A DNA stretch of 64,000 bases from Bowmanella dokdonensis (GCF_017254865.1 NZ_JAFKCV010000007.1:1-64000); one strand, 5' to 3'. Numbered from the stretch's first letter, positions 49,927 through 59,346 are shown. The notes: generated by a model from the sequence alone, not told the origin. Made by a program: numbers and translations.

Positions 49927-50868
49927 ATGATGCTGGATAAACATAGCGCCGGGCTGTTGGCGCAATTCAATCAAAACACCCCTGACCTTCACGATGTGGA
50001 GATCAGTATCGAAACCTCCAGGGAAGGGGCCAGAGCCATGTTCCTGTCCCTGGCCGGCGAGGTGGCCTCCCACTGTGAGGTACAGGACCTGACAGTGGCG
50101 ACGGGGCAGCACGACATTCCGGTACGGGTCTATCGTCCGAACTCAGGCAAGTCGCCCCGGCCGGTGGTGGTATTTGCCCATGGCGGTGGCTGGTCGCTGG
50201 GTGATCTGGACTGTTATGACGCCCTGGTCCGCGATTTGTGTCAGCAAAGCGGCGCCCTGTTTATCAGCGTAGGTTACCGGCTGGCGCCGGAGCATAAGTT
50301 TCCCGCGGGTCTGGAGGATGTCATCAGCGTGAGCCGCTGGGCGGTGAGCCAGGCGCAGGAGCTGGGGGGCGATGCCGCCCGTATCGCCCTGATGGGGGAC
50401 AGCGCGGGCGGCAATCTGGTCCTCTCGGCCAGCCATCGCCTGCAAGGAAAGCTGCCACTGGCCGGATTGTATCTGATCTATCCGGTACTGGACTCCCATC
50501 GCCCCCACCATACCTATTTGTCCCGGGTCCGGTTTGGAGACGGCGACTTTCTGCTTACCCGGGAGGCTATCAGCGATACCTGTAGCTGGTACCTGGACAA
50601 GGAAACCCCCAGCGATCATCCCGAAGTGTCGCCGCTGTTCCTGCCACATTTCGGCAACCTGCCGCCGACCTCATTGCTGCTGGCCGGCCATGATCCCCTC
50701 TACGACGAAGGCCGGCTATTGGCCGACAAGCTACGCCAGGCAGGAGTACTGAGGCGATTGCACTGTTTTGAAAGCACCATCCATGCCTTTGTTTCCTTTG
50801 GTGTTTTGCCGATTGCGCAGGAAGCGCGGGCCGCCTTGGCTCAGCAGTTGAGAACGGATCTGTTTTAA
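49927..50868 (+). CDS. HSL-family (type IV) alpha/beta-hydrolase
   Basis: 313 residues, no signal peptide, so cytoplasmic. The family HGGG oxyanion motif (FAHGGGWSLGDLD), the nucleophile elbow LMGDSAGGNLVL near residue 156, Asp in LAGHDPLYDEG and His in STIHAFVSF make the complete triad. HSL-type esterases cut short- to mid-chain esters. It starts two bases beyond the receptor stop and therefore is co-expressed with it; the imported compound is probably its substrate. Confidence 0.9.
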   Translation: MMLDKHSAGLLAQFNQNTPDLHDVEISIETSREGARAMFLSLAGEVASHCEVQDLTVATGQHDIPVRVYRPNSGKSPRPVVVFAHGGGWSLGDLDCYDALVRDLCQQSGALFISVGYRLAPEHKFPAGLEDVISVSRWAVSQAQELGGDAARIALMGDSAGGNLVLSASHRLQGKLPLAGLYLIYPVLDSHRPHHTYLSRVRFGDGDFLLTREAISDTCSWYLDKETPSDHPEVSPLFLPHFGNLPPTSLLLAGHDPLYDEGRLLADKLRQAGVLRRLHCFESTIHAFVSFGVLPIAQEARAALAQQLRTDLF

Positions 50869-50890
50869 ATCCTCACAGGAGGAGTCTGAT

Positions 50891-52147
50891 ATGTGGTTAT
50901 TGCAAGTCTCGTTTTACAGTAAAACGGCCTGGGCGAAGTTCACCCAGCGAACCCTGCTCTGCTGGCTGGTCTTTGTGCTTCCGGTTATGGCGGGAACCAG
51001 TCTGGAAGCCAGTTTCAGCAGCGGTATCGCCAACGGCTGGGTCAAGGTGGAGCGCTGGCGCGACACCTCGGGCAACATCGGCGCGGAAACCTATCCGGCC
51101 GACGGCCGGGGCGATCAGTCCGGGCAGCGGGCTACTTTCTTTGGTACGGGCCAGCCGCATCCCTCACGCTTTTTGCTTTATCATGCGCCCGGCTGGAACA
51201 GCAATACCAAGCCGGTGCCTGTGTTGTTGATCCACGGCGCCAACCAGGACGCGGATATTGCCTGGGCCAACCCCAACGAGGCAGGCAACTACGGCTGTGG
51301 CCGGCAAAGCTGTCCGGGCAGCGGCCTGATGCAGATTTTATCGGGTAACAACTTTAAAGTCTTTGCGCTGTCGCTGGCGCATAAAAACGGCGACGGCTAC
51401 ATTTGGAGCCAGCAGATCGCCAATGCCATTGCCCTGGTGAAGAGCAAGACCGGCGCCAGCAAAGTGGATCTGGTGACCTGGTCCAAGAGTGCATTCAATG
51501 CGCGTATGTATGTCTCGTCCCTGACCCAGTCCTGGGGACAATCCTACGCGTCGGATGTCAGGAGGCTGATCATGCTTGGGGCGCCCAACAATGGCATTGA
51601 CTGGTCATTCCGTCATGGCTGGAACCACACTTTTGCGGTATACCCTGGATGTGGTGGCGTGATTAACGGTCCCACCGCCCACGATGAAATTTATTGCTAC
51701 TGGCTGTGGCGAAGCGGTCCCCAGTGGACTTATGCCTCGAGCTATTTCCCGGGGGCCAGCCAGATGCTCAAACGCTGGGACGGACAATATAGCCTGCCGG
51801 TGGCCGAGCAGGACTGGTACACCACCTACTATGGGGGGCAGGGATATTACACTTACGGCCAGGGAATCGACGCCTTTACTCCCTATTCGCTGGTGGATAT
51901 GGTTCGGCAGGCCGGCACCGATGCCGACGTGGAAGTCTTCAATCTGTGCGGTAATCAGGCGGATATTGCCCTGATCCACAACGAGCATACCGGTCCGTCA
52001 GATGGCGTGGTGTTTGTGCAAAGTTGTCTGGATGGGACAGGGATCAGCAATTATGCCGGCTCAGCTACCATCGCCGTCAATCATCTTGAACTGGGCTGGA
52101 CAAATGCGGGGACCAGCCAGATCCAGGCCTGGCTCAACGCTCCCTGA
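50891..52147 (+). CDS. Secreted lipase-like alpha/beta-hydrolase
   Basis: 418 residues with a signal peptide (LLCWLVFVLPVMAGTS). The hydrolase core is VPVLLIHGANQD (oxyanion), VDLVTWSKSAFNAR (nucleophile elbow, Ser in T-W-S-K-S in place of G-x-S-x-G), VFNLCGNQADIALIHNEHTG (acid) and TIAVNHLELG (His). Several Cys (YGCGRQSCPG, YPGCGG) could form disulfides, as in exported lipases. Perhaps it releases fatty acids or esters outside the cell for the receptor upstream. GGAGGA precedes the ATG; 22 bp after the HSL gene. Confidence 0.75.
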   Translation: MWLLQVSFYSKTAWAKFTQRTLLCWLVFVLPVMAGTSLEASFSSGIANGWVKVERWRDTSGNIGAETYPADGRGDQSGQRATFFGTGQPHPSRFLLYHAPGWNSNTKPVPVLLIHGANQDADIAWANPNEAGNYGCGRQSCPGSGLMQILSGNNFKVFALSLAHKNGDGYIWSQQIANAIALVKSKTGASKVDLVTWSKSAFNARMYVSSLTQSWGQSYASDVRRLIMLGAPNNGIDWSFRHGWNHTFAVYPGCGGVINGPTAHDEIYCYWLWRSGPQWTYASSYFPGASQMLKRWDGQYSLPVAEQDWYTTYYGGQGYYTYGQGIDAFTPYSLVDMVRQAGTDADVEVFNLCGNQADIALIHNEHTGPSDGVVFVQSCLDGTGISNYAGSATIAVNHLELGWTNAGTSQIQAWLNAP

Positions 52148-52264
52148 GTCCAATTGCCGCTGCACTGAAGGCTGCAGCGGCGCCATCCCCTTAAAGGTCA
52201 ATATTTGCTTTACCCGACAGCTTCATTACACTGGCCCACAGGTTCCTGTTTGTATGGCGACGCT

Positions 52265-53287
52265 ATGGCCGAGCAAGTCCTGAGGACTGACATGAAGTCG
52301 GTATCTTCCCGGCATGGAGAGATGCTGGAATTGATGTTGGCCGAAGCCGGACTGAGCTGGGGGCCCATCGCCAGGGAGTTGGAACTGGACGACTTCAGTG
52401 AATTGAACAGCGTCGACTATCTGCGTATTCTGGGGCGCTGCGCCCTGGCATTGCGGGACGAGTCGTTTCACCTGGCCAGTCGTCGCCTGTTGCCCGGCAC
52501 CAACGAATTTGTCTTGAAGAATATCGGCCAGAGCCTGTCGGTGAAGGCGGCGCTGCAAACCATCGCCAACTCCTACAATATTATTCACGGCGGCACCTAT
52601 AATCGGGTAGAGGTCGGCGAACGGCATATTGCCTACATAATCGACGACCAGCAGTTTCCCTATTCTGCCCAGACCCGGGACGACTACATTCAGTTTATCC
52701 TGGACAATATGCTGGTGTTTATTCACGGCGTGCTGTCCACCCTGTTGTGCCGATCGCTGCAGCCTTATCTGTTCAAACTGGTAAGCAGGTCGCCCTCTGA
52801 CTCCATCCTGGCTTCTACGTTCGGGGAGGTGCCGGTACGACAGGGGGGAGCCCATTATGGGTTGTATTATCATCTGGCCCTGCAGGACCTGCCCATACCC
52901 GAGTCCGTTGTGATGCTCAGTGCCGAGTTGGTCTATCAGACCCTGCATAAACATCTGAGCAGCCAGACTCAACCCAAGCTGGTCGTCAGGGTGCTGGAGT
53001 TACTGCACCAAGGCATTCACCGGCAGGAAGAGCTGGCGGCCAGAATGAACCTCAGCGTGGCGACGCTGAAGAGAAAACTGGCTGCCCACCACACCAGCTT
53101 TCGCCAACTCAGGGAGCAGAGTTTAAATCAACGGGCACAACAGCAGTTGTTGCAGGGCCTGGCCATGGACGATGTCGCCCTCAATCTTGGATTCTCCGAT
53201 GCGCGAAGCTTTACGCGGGCCTTCAAGGGTTGGAATGGACTGACACCCGCCGCCTTCCTGCAGTCCCGTACCCCACTGGCCTGTTGA
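52265..53287 (+). CDS. AraC-family regulator with Arabinose_bd-type N-domain
   Basis: 340 residues. The N-terminal about 210 residues are the hydrophobic-ligand domain typical of OruR/ArgR-like AraC proteins (FHLASRRLLPGTNEFVLKNI, YNIIHGGTYNRVEVG). The C-terminal double HTH has MNLSVATLKRKLAAHHTSFR and DVALNLGFSDARSFTRAFK, GLTPAAFLQS. Relatives respond to fatty acids or lipid-like compounds. Its place after receptor and hydrolases, same strand, makes it their likely activator. The ATG at 52265 has no good ribosome site; an upstream in-frame start is possible. Confidence 0.8.
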   Translation: MAEQVLRTDMKSVSSRHGEMLELMLAEAGLSWGPIARELELDDFSELNSVDYLRILGRCALALRDESFHLASRRLLPGTNEFVLKNIGQSLSVKAALQTIANSYNIIHGGTYNRVEVGERHIAYIIDDQQFPYSAQTRDDYIQFILDNMLVFIHGVLSTLLCRSLQPYLFKLVSRSPSDSILASTFGEVPVRQGGAHYGLYYHLALQDLPIPESVVMLSAELVYQTLHKHLSSQTQPKLVVRVLELLHQGIHRQEELAARMNLSVATLKRKLAAHHTSFRQLREQSLNQRAQQQLLQGLAMDDVALNLGFSDARSFTRAFKGWNGLTPAAFLQSRTPLAC

Positions 53288-53380
53288 TACAGGCTTCCGC
53301 TATTGGGCAGGCTGATCTCAGGACTTTGCCAATTGGACCGGCTCGGGCATCATAGGCCTTTGCCAACGGAAGGAGTCGGT

Positions 53381-54295
53381 ATGTCGGCCTTTATCCAGGT
53401 CAGGAAGCTGACCAAGTCGTTCAAGAGCCTGCAGGCGGTGAAGGGGATCGATTTCGAAGTGCCCCGGGGAATTTGCTTTGGCCTGCTGGGACCTAACGGG
53501 GCGGGCAAGACCACCACTATTGAGATGATGGAGGGTATCGTCAGTATCGATAGTGGCGAGATCCTGTATGACGGTCTGCCCCTCAATCAGGGTATGAACC
53601 AGCGGATAGGCATCCAGTTTCAGAATACCGCCTTACAGGATCACCTGACTGGCCGTGAATGCCTGCAAATGTTTGCCAGCTTCTATCAAAAGGGTCTGCC
53701 GCCCCATGAGCTGATTAACTTGTGTCAGCTTGGGGATTTTGCCGATCAGGATCATCGCAAACTCTCGGGCGGGCAAAAGCAACGGTTGTTGCTGGCCATT
53801 GCCCTGGTCAACGATCCGCAGATCCTGTTTTTGGATGAACCCACCACCGGCCTCGATCCTCATGCCAGGCGCAACTTCTGGTCGTTGATCAACCGTATCA
53901 AGGCCCTGGGCAAAACCATAGTGCTGACCACCCATTACATGGATGAGGCAGAAACCCTGTGTGATGACATTGCGATAATGGACAAAGGGCAGATTATTGC
54001 CCGCGGCGCGCCAAGAGACTTGCTCAGCGAACATTTTCGTGGCGTGTTGATTCGTCTGCCCGAACAGACGCTGCCTAACGCTGTCATGCTAGAGTGCCAG
54101 CCGAAGCTTGAGCGTGGACACTGGTATGTCAACACGGACAAGGTGGAACACACCTTGAAGCTGCTGGTAGAGCAACAGGTCAATCTGGAGGGGCTGCATG
54201 TGAAATCGGCCAATCTGGACGATTTGTTCCTGAAACTGACCGGGCATGGTCTGCAGGAGCAGACCGAAGTAGTTAAGGAATCAGCCCATGTTTAA
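53381..54295 (+). CDS. ABC transporter ATP-binding protein (exporter type)
   Basis: 304 residues. Walker A GPNGAGKTT, signature LSGGQKQR, Walker B ILFLDEPTTGLDP, switch His in LTTHYMDEAE. The C-terminal extension (about 230-304) is that of DrrA/NatA-type exporters. It overlaps the permease gene by eight bases. The pair exports a drug or lipid-like compound; cargo unknown. GGAAGGAG precedes the ATG. Follows the AraC gene by 94 bp on the same strand. Confidence 0.9.
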   Translation: MSAFIQVRKLTKSFKSLQAVKGIDFEVPRGICFGLLGPNGAGKTTTIEMMEGIVSIDSGEILYDGLPLNQGMNQRIGIQFQNTALQDHLTGRECLQMFASFYQKGLPPHELINLCQLGDFADQDHRKLSGGQKQRLLLAIALVNDPQILFLDEPTTGLDPHARRNFWSLINRIKALGKTIVLTTHYMDEAETLCDDIAIMDKGQIIARGAPRDLLSEHFRGVLIRLPEQTLPNAVMLECQPKLERGHWYVNTDKVEHTLKLLVEQQVNLEGLHVKSANLDDLFLKLTGHGLQEQTEVVKESAHV

Positions 54296-55289
54296 ACGTT
54301 TCTGGGCGGTGTTTAAGGCCCGTAACCTGGAGTTTTTCCGCGACCGCTCGTCACTGGGCTGGAATATTGCCTTCCCGTTGTTGTTGGTGGTCGGTTTTGC
54401 CTTTATCTTCAGCGGTGACGGCCGCGCTGTCTATAAGATCGGCCTGATGGGCGAGGGTGCCGACAACGGTTTTTTCCAGCTTGAACATGTGGAGTATGTG
54501 CCTTATCAGGACCAGGAACTGGCCCTGCGCAAACTGCAACAGCACCAGTTGGATATTCTGGTGGACCCGGCGAGGTCCACTTACTGGATCAATAAATCCT
54601 CCCCCAGTGGCTATTTTACCGAGCAGTTACTGCTCGGCCAGTTGCCGGACTATGAGCGGGAGGTGCTGGAAGGACGGGAGATCCGTTATCTGGACTGGGT
54701 CATGCCGGGTATCCTGGGCATGAACATGATGTTCAGTTGTCTGTTCGGGGTAGGTTATGTGATTGTGCGCTACCGTAAATCCATGGTGCTCAAACGCCTT
54801 AAGGCCACACCGTTGAGGGCAGTGGAATTTATCGCCGCACAAATCCTGTCGCGTCTGTTTATTGTGTTGTTGATCACCGGCTTTGTGTTTGTGGCCTGCG
54901 ACTGGATGTTCGACTTCTATATGCTGGGCAGCTATCTGGATCTCTTTATCGTCACGGTGCTGGGGGCTGCGGCCATGATTGCCATGGGCCTGTTGATGGC
55001 CAGTCGCAGCCAGAGCGAGGAACTGACCGGCGGTCTGCTCAATCTTATCAGCTGGCCGATGATGATGCTCTCCGGGGTGTGGTTCTCTCTGGAAGGGGCC
55101 CCCCAGGCCGTCCAGCAGGCCGCCAATCTGCTGCCGCTGACCCATCTGCTTGATGCGGCCCGCGCCATTATGAACGATGGCGCCGGGCTGCTGGATATCC
55201 AAATCCATCTTTGGACCCTGCTGGGTATGACGCTGCTGTTTATGGGCCTGGGCGCCGGCCTGTTCCGCTGGCACGGTGAGGGACGTTAA
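54288..55289 (+). CDS. ABC-2 type permease
   Basis: 333 residues with six membrane spans: one at the N-terminus (LGWNIAFPLLLVVGFAFIF), a soluble periplasmic loop (about 45-140) and five in the C-terminal half (NMMFSCLFGVGYVIV, LFIVLLITGFVFVACDW, LSGVWFSLEGAPQAVQ). The layout is that of ABC-2/DrrB-like exporters. Overlaps the ATPase gene, so both products are made together. Confidence 0.85.
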   Translation: MFKRFWAVFKARNLEFFRDRSSLGWNIAFPLLLVVGFAFIFSGDGRAVYKIGLMGEGADNGFFQLEHVEYVPYQDQELALRKLQQHQLDILVDPARSTYWINKSSPSGYFTEQLLLGQLPDYEREVLEGREIRYLDWVMPGILGMNMMFSCLFGVGYVIVRYRKSMVLKRLKATPLRAVEFIAAQILSRLFIVLLITGFVFVACDWMFDFYMLGSYLDLFIVTVLGAAAMIAMGLLMASRSQSEELTGGLLNLISWPMMMLSGVWFSLEGAPQAVQQAANLLPLTHLLDAARAIMNDGAGLLDIQIHLWTLLGMTLLFMGLGAGLFRWHGEGR

Positions 55290-55341
55290 ATATGAGCCAG
55301 TTACGGGACCGGCCGTTCAGGGAGTTTCAGACAAGCACAGT

Positions 55342-56676
55342 TCAGGCTTGCGGATGGTTTCCACCGATTTTACCTGGCTGCGTATTTGACAGATTAGCCA
55401 CAGTGTCGGAAACATTTTCTGCACCCTGGCTGATCTCCTGAATGATACGTGCCACATCATCGATCAAGTCGAGGCTGGCTTGTGCACTTTGCAGCACAGA
55501 CGCCACCCTGCCGGTAACCTGGCTGGTGATGTCGATATTTTCCTTTACCACCTCGCCAATTTGGTTGGTGGAAAGGTTCGTGCGGGCAGCCAGTTGCCTC
55601 ACCTCATCGGCCACTACCGCAAAACCCCTGCCCAAATCTCCGGCCCTCGCTGCTTCGATGGCAGCGTTAAGCGCCAGTAGGTTGGTCTGATCGGCAATAC
55701 CGGTAATAGTGGAGACTATCGCGCCAATCTGACCTGATTGATTGTTAAGCCTTTCAATCAGCCTGGCGGATTCCTCTACCTGGTTTCTCATTTGTATGGA
55801 CGCTTCAATGGCTTGTTGGAGTGTGTCACTGCCTTGGACGGCAATTTGCGCAGTTTCCACCGCGGTGGAATAAGCAATTTCAGCCGCTTGTGAAACGCTA
55901 CGGGCTTCTTCCACCCTGGCGCTGATATCCGCGGCAAACTTGATCACCTTACAAACCTTGCCATTGTTGTCGTAAATTGGGTTGTAAGTTGCTTCCAGCC
56001 AGACGGTACTCCCATTGAGGGCAACACGTTCGAATTGTCCGGACTTGTGTTGTCCCTGTGCCAGCTCAGACCAGAATTGCGGGTGGTTCCGGTAAAACTC
56101 TTCCGTACAGAAGAGTTTGTGGTGCCGGCCCTGAATCTCTCTCTGGGAGCAGTGCATTACATGCAGAAAATTCTGGTTCGCCGTGAGTATGGTGCCGTCA
56201 GGTTTGAATTCAATGATGGCCATCGCCTTGTCGAGTGCGTCTGATATGGCAACTTGACTTCTGAGCGACAGGTGCTCCCGGGTGACATCGGTAGCAATCT
56301 TAATCACTTTTTCCACCTGACCATTTCTGCTTACCGGGATGTATGTCGCGTCCAGCCAAATCTCCTGTCCGCTGCGATGTATACGGCATACCGTACCGGA
56401 TTGGCCACGGCTTTGCCTTAACTCCTGCCAGAACTTTTCATAAGCCGGACTGCGGCTGTAATTAGGCGTGCAGAATAAGCTATGGTGCTGTCCCAGCAAG
56501 AATTGCTTGTCATATCCCATGGTTTGGGTGAACAGGTGGTTCACATCCCTGATCTCTCCATCGGGCGTAAATTCAATACAGGCGACATGGGACTTAATGG
56601 AGTCGAATATGGCCCTTTGCACTTCCAGATTAGACTGAAGGGTCTTGATGGTCGTTTTTAGCTTGCTATTGAACAT
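55342..56676 (-). CDS. Soluble chemoreceptor with two PAS domains
   Basis: 444 residues without a membrane span. PAS 1 (about 15-125: [26 protein letters not shown]) and PAS 2 (about 135-250: [28 protein letters not shown]) are close copies, each ending in a PAC strand ([28 protein letters not shown]). A short methyl-accepting signalling domain follows ([34 protein letters not shown]). Cytoplasmic sensors of this type often bind haem or FAD; the paired HH in both PAS domains is notable. Convergent with the ABC permease. Confidence 0.85.
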   Translation of the reverse strand: MFNSKLKTTIKTLQSNLEVQRAIFDSIKSHVACIEFTPDGEIRDVNHLFTQTMGYDKQFLLGQHHSLFCTPNYSRSPAYEKFWQELRQSRGQSGTVCRIHRSGQEIWLDATYIPVSRNGQVEKVIKIATDVTREHLSLRSQVAISDALDKAMAIIEFKPDGTILTANQNFLHVMHCSQREIQGRHHKLFCTEEFYRNHPQFWSELAQGQHKSGQFERVALNGSTVWLEATYNPIYDNNGKVCKVIKFAADISARVEEARSVSQAAEIAYSTAVETAQIAVQGSDTLQQAIEASIQMRNQVEESARLIERLNNQSGQIGAIVSTITGIADQTNLLALNAAIEAARAGDLGRGFAVVADEVRQLAARTNLSTNQIGEVVKENIDITSQVTGRVASVLQSAQASLDLIDDVARIIQEISQGAENVSDTVANLSNTQPGKIGGNHPQA

Positions 56677-56903
56677 GGGTTAACCTGTGATTGAGAATTA
56701 CGTCAAAAAACTTCCCTGTCCGATATGCAACCCAATCTTTACTATGTCCGAATCATTTCGGATCACTTGCTCAGAGATCTTGTGTATCCCGTCGGTTAAA
56801 CAGGTTGTTTGACTCGCATCCACAGCGACCCGTCCCGCCTGGTCTCGGTCACCTGCCTGAAAGGTGTTAGCTTGATAAAGATAAAAATACATGGGGGACA
56901 ACA

Positions 56904-58268
56904 ATGTTTTCAGTTAACCGACTGCTATTGATCGCAAGTTTTTTGGTATTGCCTGCTTCAGCGCAGGAGCCTGGTGATGAGCAGAAGCTTTATCAGATTG
57001 CCGAGGCTGTGTCGGCAAAGCGTATCGAACAGGATATCCGCAAATTGGTCAGTTTCGGCACTCGCCATACCCTCTCCGAAACCGAATCAGAAACCCGCGG
57101 TATCGGTGCGGCCAGACGGTGGATCAAGGCTGAGTTTGAACGTATTTCTGCCGAATGTGGCGGCTGCCTGGAAGTGTATTTTCAATCCGGGGTCATTGAG
57201 GGAGAAAAACGTATCCCCGAGGCCACCGAGGTAGTGAGCGTTATCGCGGTGCAAAAGGGCAAAACCGACCCGTCCCGTTACGTGATCATGTCCGGCGATA
57301 TCGATTCCAGGGTCTCTGATGTGATGGATGCAGTCTCCGATTCACCCGGCGCCAATGACAATGCATCCGGGGTGGCAGGGGTACTGGAAGCGGCACGGGT
57401 CCTCAGTAAGCATCAGTTCCATGGCTCCGTGGTCTATGCTGCCCTGGCTGGCGAAGAGCAGGGCCTGTTTGGCGGCAACATCATGGCCGAACAGGCGCTT
57501 AAGGATGACTGGCGGGTCAAGGCGGTGCTGAACAACGATATGATCGGCAATATCGGCGGTATAAACGGAGTGATCAACAACACCACTGCCAGACTGTTTT
57601 CCGAGGGGACCCGGGTGGTGGAAACCAGTGAAGAGGCACGCAAGCGCCGCTTTACCGGTGGCGAGGTGGACTCACCGTCCCGTAACCTGGCCCGCTACAT
57701 TGACCGTATCGCCGATCAATACATTACTAACCTGGATACCATGATGGTATACCGGCTGGACAGATTTGGCCGCGGCGGACATCATCGGCCCTTTAATGAT
57801 GCAGGCTACCCGGCTATTCGTATTATGGAAACCAATGAGCATTATCATCGCCAGCATCAGGATCTGAGGACTGAGAATGGCTTTGAATACGGCGATACCC
57901 TGGATGGCGTGGATTTTGACTATGCGGCTAAATTAACCGCTCTGAATGCCGTGTCCCTGGCCAGCATGGCCTGGGCGCCGAGTCCGCCGGCCAAAGTGGA
58001 AATACGTGGCGCAGTTGAGCCCAGCACTACCTTGAGTTGGGCGCCGGCCTCCGCAGCGGAGCAGGCTCTGGTCAAAGGCTATAAAATCTACTGGCGCTAT
58101 ACGGATCAGCCACAGTGGCAGTTCAGCAGATTTGTGGGCAAGGTCAATACATTCACTCTGGAAAATGTGGTCATTGACAACTATTTCTTCGGTGTAGCCA
58201 GTGTCAGCCAAAGCGGTATTGAAAGTCCGGTGGTCTTTCCCGGTCCGGCCGGCGCCTTTGGTGAGTAA
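56904..58268 (+). CDS. Secreted M28-family peptidase with altered first zinc ligand
   Basis: 454 residues with a signal peptide (LLLIASFLVLPASAQE). M28 core (about 20-350): VIMSGDIDSRVSD, PGANDNASGVAGV, LAGEEQGLFGG, NNDMIGN and a late MMVYRLDRFGRGGHHRPFND. Most M28 members have Gly-His-x-Asp-Ser where this has Gly-Asp-Ile-Asp-Ser, so an Asp stands in the place of the first His ligand. The C-terminal about 90 residues are a fibronectin III-like domain (YKIYWRYTDQPQWQFSRFVG). Such a subgroup exists in proteobacteria, so the change is probably natural and not an error. Divergent from the chemoreceptor gene. Confidence 0.8.
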   Translation: MFSVNRLLLIASFLVLPASAQEPGDEQKLYQIAEAVSAKRIEQDIRKLVSFGTRHTLSETESETRGIGAARRWIKAEFERISAECGGCLEVYFQSGVIEGEKRIPEATEVVSVIAVQKGKTDPSRYVIMSGDIDSRVSDVMDAVSDSPGANDNASGVAGVLEAARVLSKHQFHGSVVYAALAGEEQGLFGGNIMAEQALKDDWRVKAVLNNDMIGNIGGINGVINNTTARLFSEGTRVVETSEEARKRRFTGGEVDSPSRNLARYIDRIADQYITNLDTMMVYRLDRFGRGGHHRPFNDAGYPAIRIMETNEHYHRQHQDLRTENGFEYGDTLDGVDFDYAAKLTALNAVSLASMAWAPSPPAKVEIRGAVEPSTTLSWAPASAAEQALVKGYKIYWRYTDQPQWQFSRFVGKVNTFTLENVVIDNYFFGVASVSQSGIESPVVFPGPAGAFGE

Positions 58269-58276
58269 CGACTTTT

Positions 58277-58312
58277 GAACAGGGCCAGGTTTGTTTAGCC
58301 CTGTTCTGTTAT
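58277..58312 (+). terminator. Intrinsic terminator after the M28 gene
   Basis: GAACAGGGC / GCCCTGTTC, a perfect nine-pair stem with a 12-base loop, followed by TGTTAT. Confidence 0.65.
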
Positions 58313-58331
58313 ATCTGGCTTTAACCTTGTC

Positions 58332-58577
58332 TTAGAATGAGCAAGTTGGCACCGGCTCCGGTTCAGGTACAGGGCCGGGAGTAGGCACCGGTTCTGGTGC
58401 GGGAACTGGTGCAGGATCCGGATCTGAGCCTGTATCGTCTCCCTCGTCAGGGGTAGGGGAGGGACTGCCTCCGTCTGTAACCGGAGGGGTCGTGGGGTTA
58501 GAAGGGGAGGTGACACCCTCTCCTCCGCCACAGGCGCAAAGCATTACCATACTCATCACAACCAACCAGTTCTTCAT
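58332..58577 (-). CDS. Proline-rich small lipoprotein
   Basis: 81 residues. Lipobox MLCACGGGEG, then a low-complexity tail in which Pro alternates with Val, Ala, Glu and Thr (PAPVPAPEPVPTPGPVPE) and which ends CSF. It may span part of the periplasm or cell wall as a rigid rod. No family. The ATG at 58577 follows GACGAGA. It is convergent with the M28 gene. The repetitive DNA invites length changes. Confidence 0.55.
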   Translation of the reverse strand: MKNWLVVMSMVMLCACGGGEGVTSPSNPTTPPVTDGGSPSPTPDEGDDTGSDPDPAPVPAPEPVPTPGPVPEPEPVPTCSF

Positions 58578-58843
58578 TCTCGTCAACGACTACTACCTCT
58601 AACTCTGGTGAATCATTTTCTCAGGGGGCGGCATTTTAATTCCTGGCTGTACAAAAAAGAAGCAGCCGGGAGTATTTGTGCGTATGTAAAATAATACGAA
58701 CGTATAGAGGAGAGGGGGTGAAACGGGAAACAGTGGCAGGCTAGGATTGCAGTCAAAACGCAGTCATTTTAACCAGAACTTGGCATCTACGGCCAGACTG
58801 AGCTATTTATCTTATGAATCCTGTCATCATTAGGGAGAATGAG

Positions 58844-59248
58844 ATGAAATACGTAATTGGATTGCTTCTGCCATTTTTGCTTATCGCTTGTGTCGCCAAT
58901 GACCATTGGGAAGGCTTTTCCACTGCTGAAGTTATGCGCTGGAAAGAGCTTGGCCTTCAGGAGCGTACTGCCCAGAAATACCAGGCCAATGGCCTGTCCG
59001 CGATGGAAGTCCAGGCCTGGATGAACCAGGGATTTGTCGATCAGGACAATGTTATCCTCTGGTCAAAGTCCCGTTTTAACCCAGTGGAAGCCAAAATATG
59101 GCGGGATGCCGGTTTTGATCTGGATGAGGCAAAAGCCTGGGCCTCAGAAAATTTCACCGCCATGGAAGCCACAAACTGGAAAATGCAGGACTTTACCCTT
59201 ACCCAGGCAGTCAGGGAAAGAGCCAAGGGATTGTCGCCCACGCGTTAG
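58844..59248 (+). CDS. Lipoprotein of eight 13-residue W/F repeats
   Basis: 134 residues with a lipobox (LLIACVAND). After HWEGF the whole protein consists of eight tandem units of 13 (once 14) residues with consensus xxxEAxxWxxxGF: STAEVMRWKELGL, QERTAQKYQANGL, SAMEVQAWMNQGF, a 14-mer, NPVEAKIWRDAGF, DLDEAKAWASENF, TAMEATNWKMQDF, TLTQAVRERAKGL. Each probably forms a helical hairpin step. Similar EAxxW repeats occur in unrelated bacterial proteins without known role. AGGGAG precedes the ATG at 58844. Stands alone and ends at a hairpin. Confidence 0.65.
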   Translation: MKYVIGLLLPFLLIACVANDHWEGFSTAEVMRWKELGLQERTAQKYQANGLSAMEVQAWMNQGFVDQDNVILWSKSRFNPVEAKIWRDAGFDLDEAKAWASENFTAMEATNWKMQDFTLTQAVRERAKGLSPTR

Positions 59249-59260
59249 ACAGCTGCCTAT

Positions 59261-59293
59261 ACCGGGTCTCTCTTCACGGAGAGCCCGGTCTTT
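59261..59293 (+). terminator. Intrinsic terminator
   Basis: ACCGGG(T)CTCTC-TTCACG-GAGAGCCCGGT with one bulged T, followed by CTTTC. Ends the repeat lipoprotein transcript. Confidence 0.6.
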
Positions 59294-59346
59294 CAATGCA
59301 TAGGCGTTTAGGTTACCAAGGGTAAACCGCAAAGCTGAGCCCAAGC

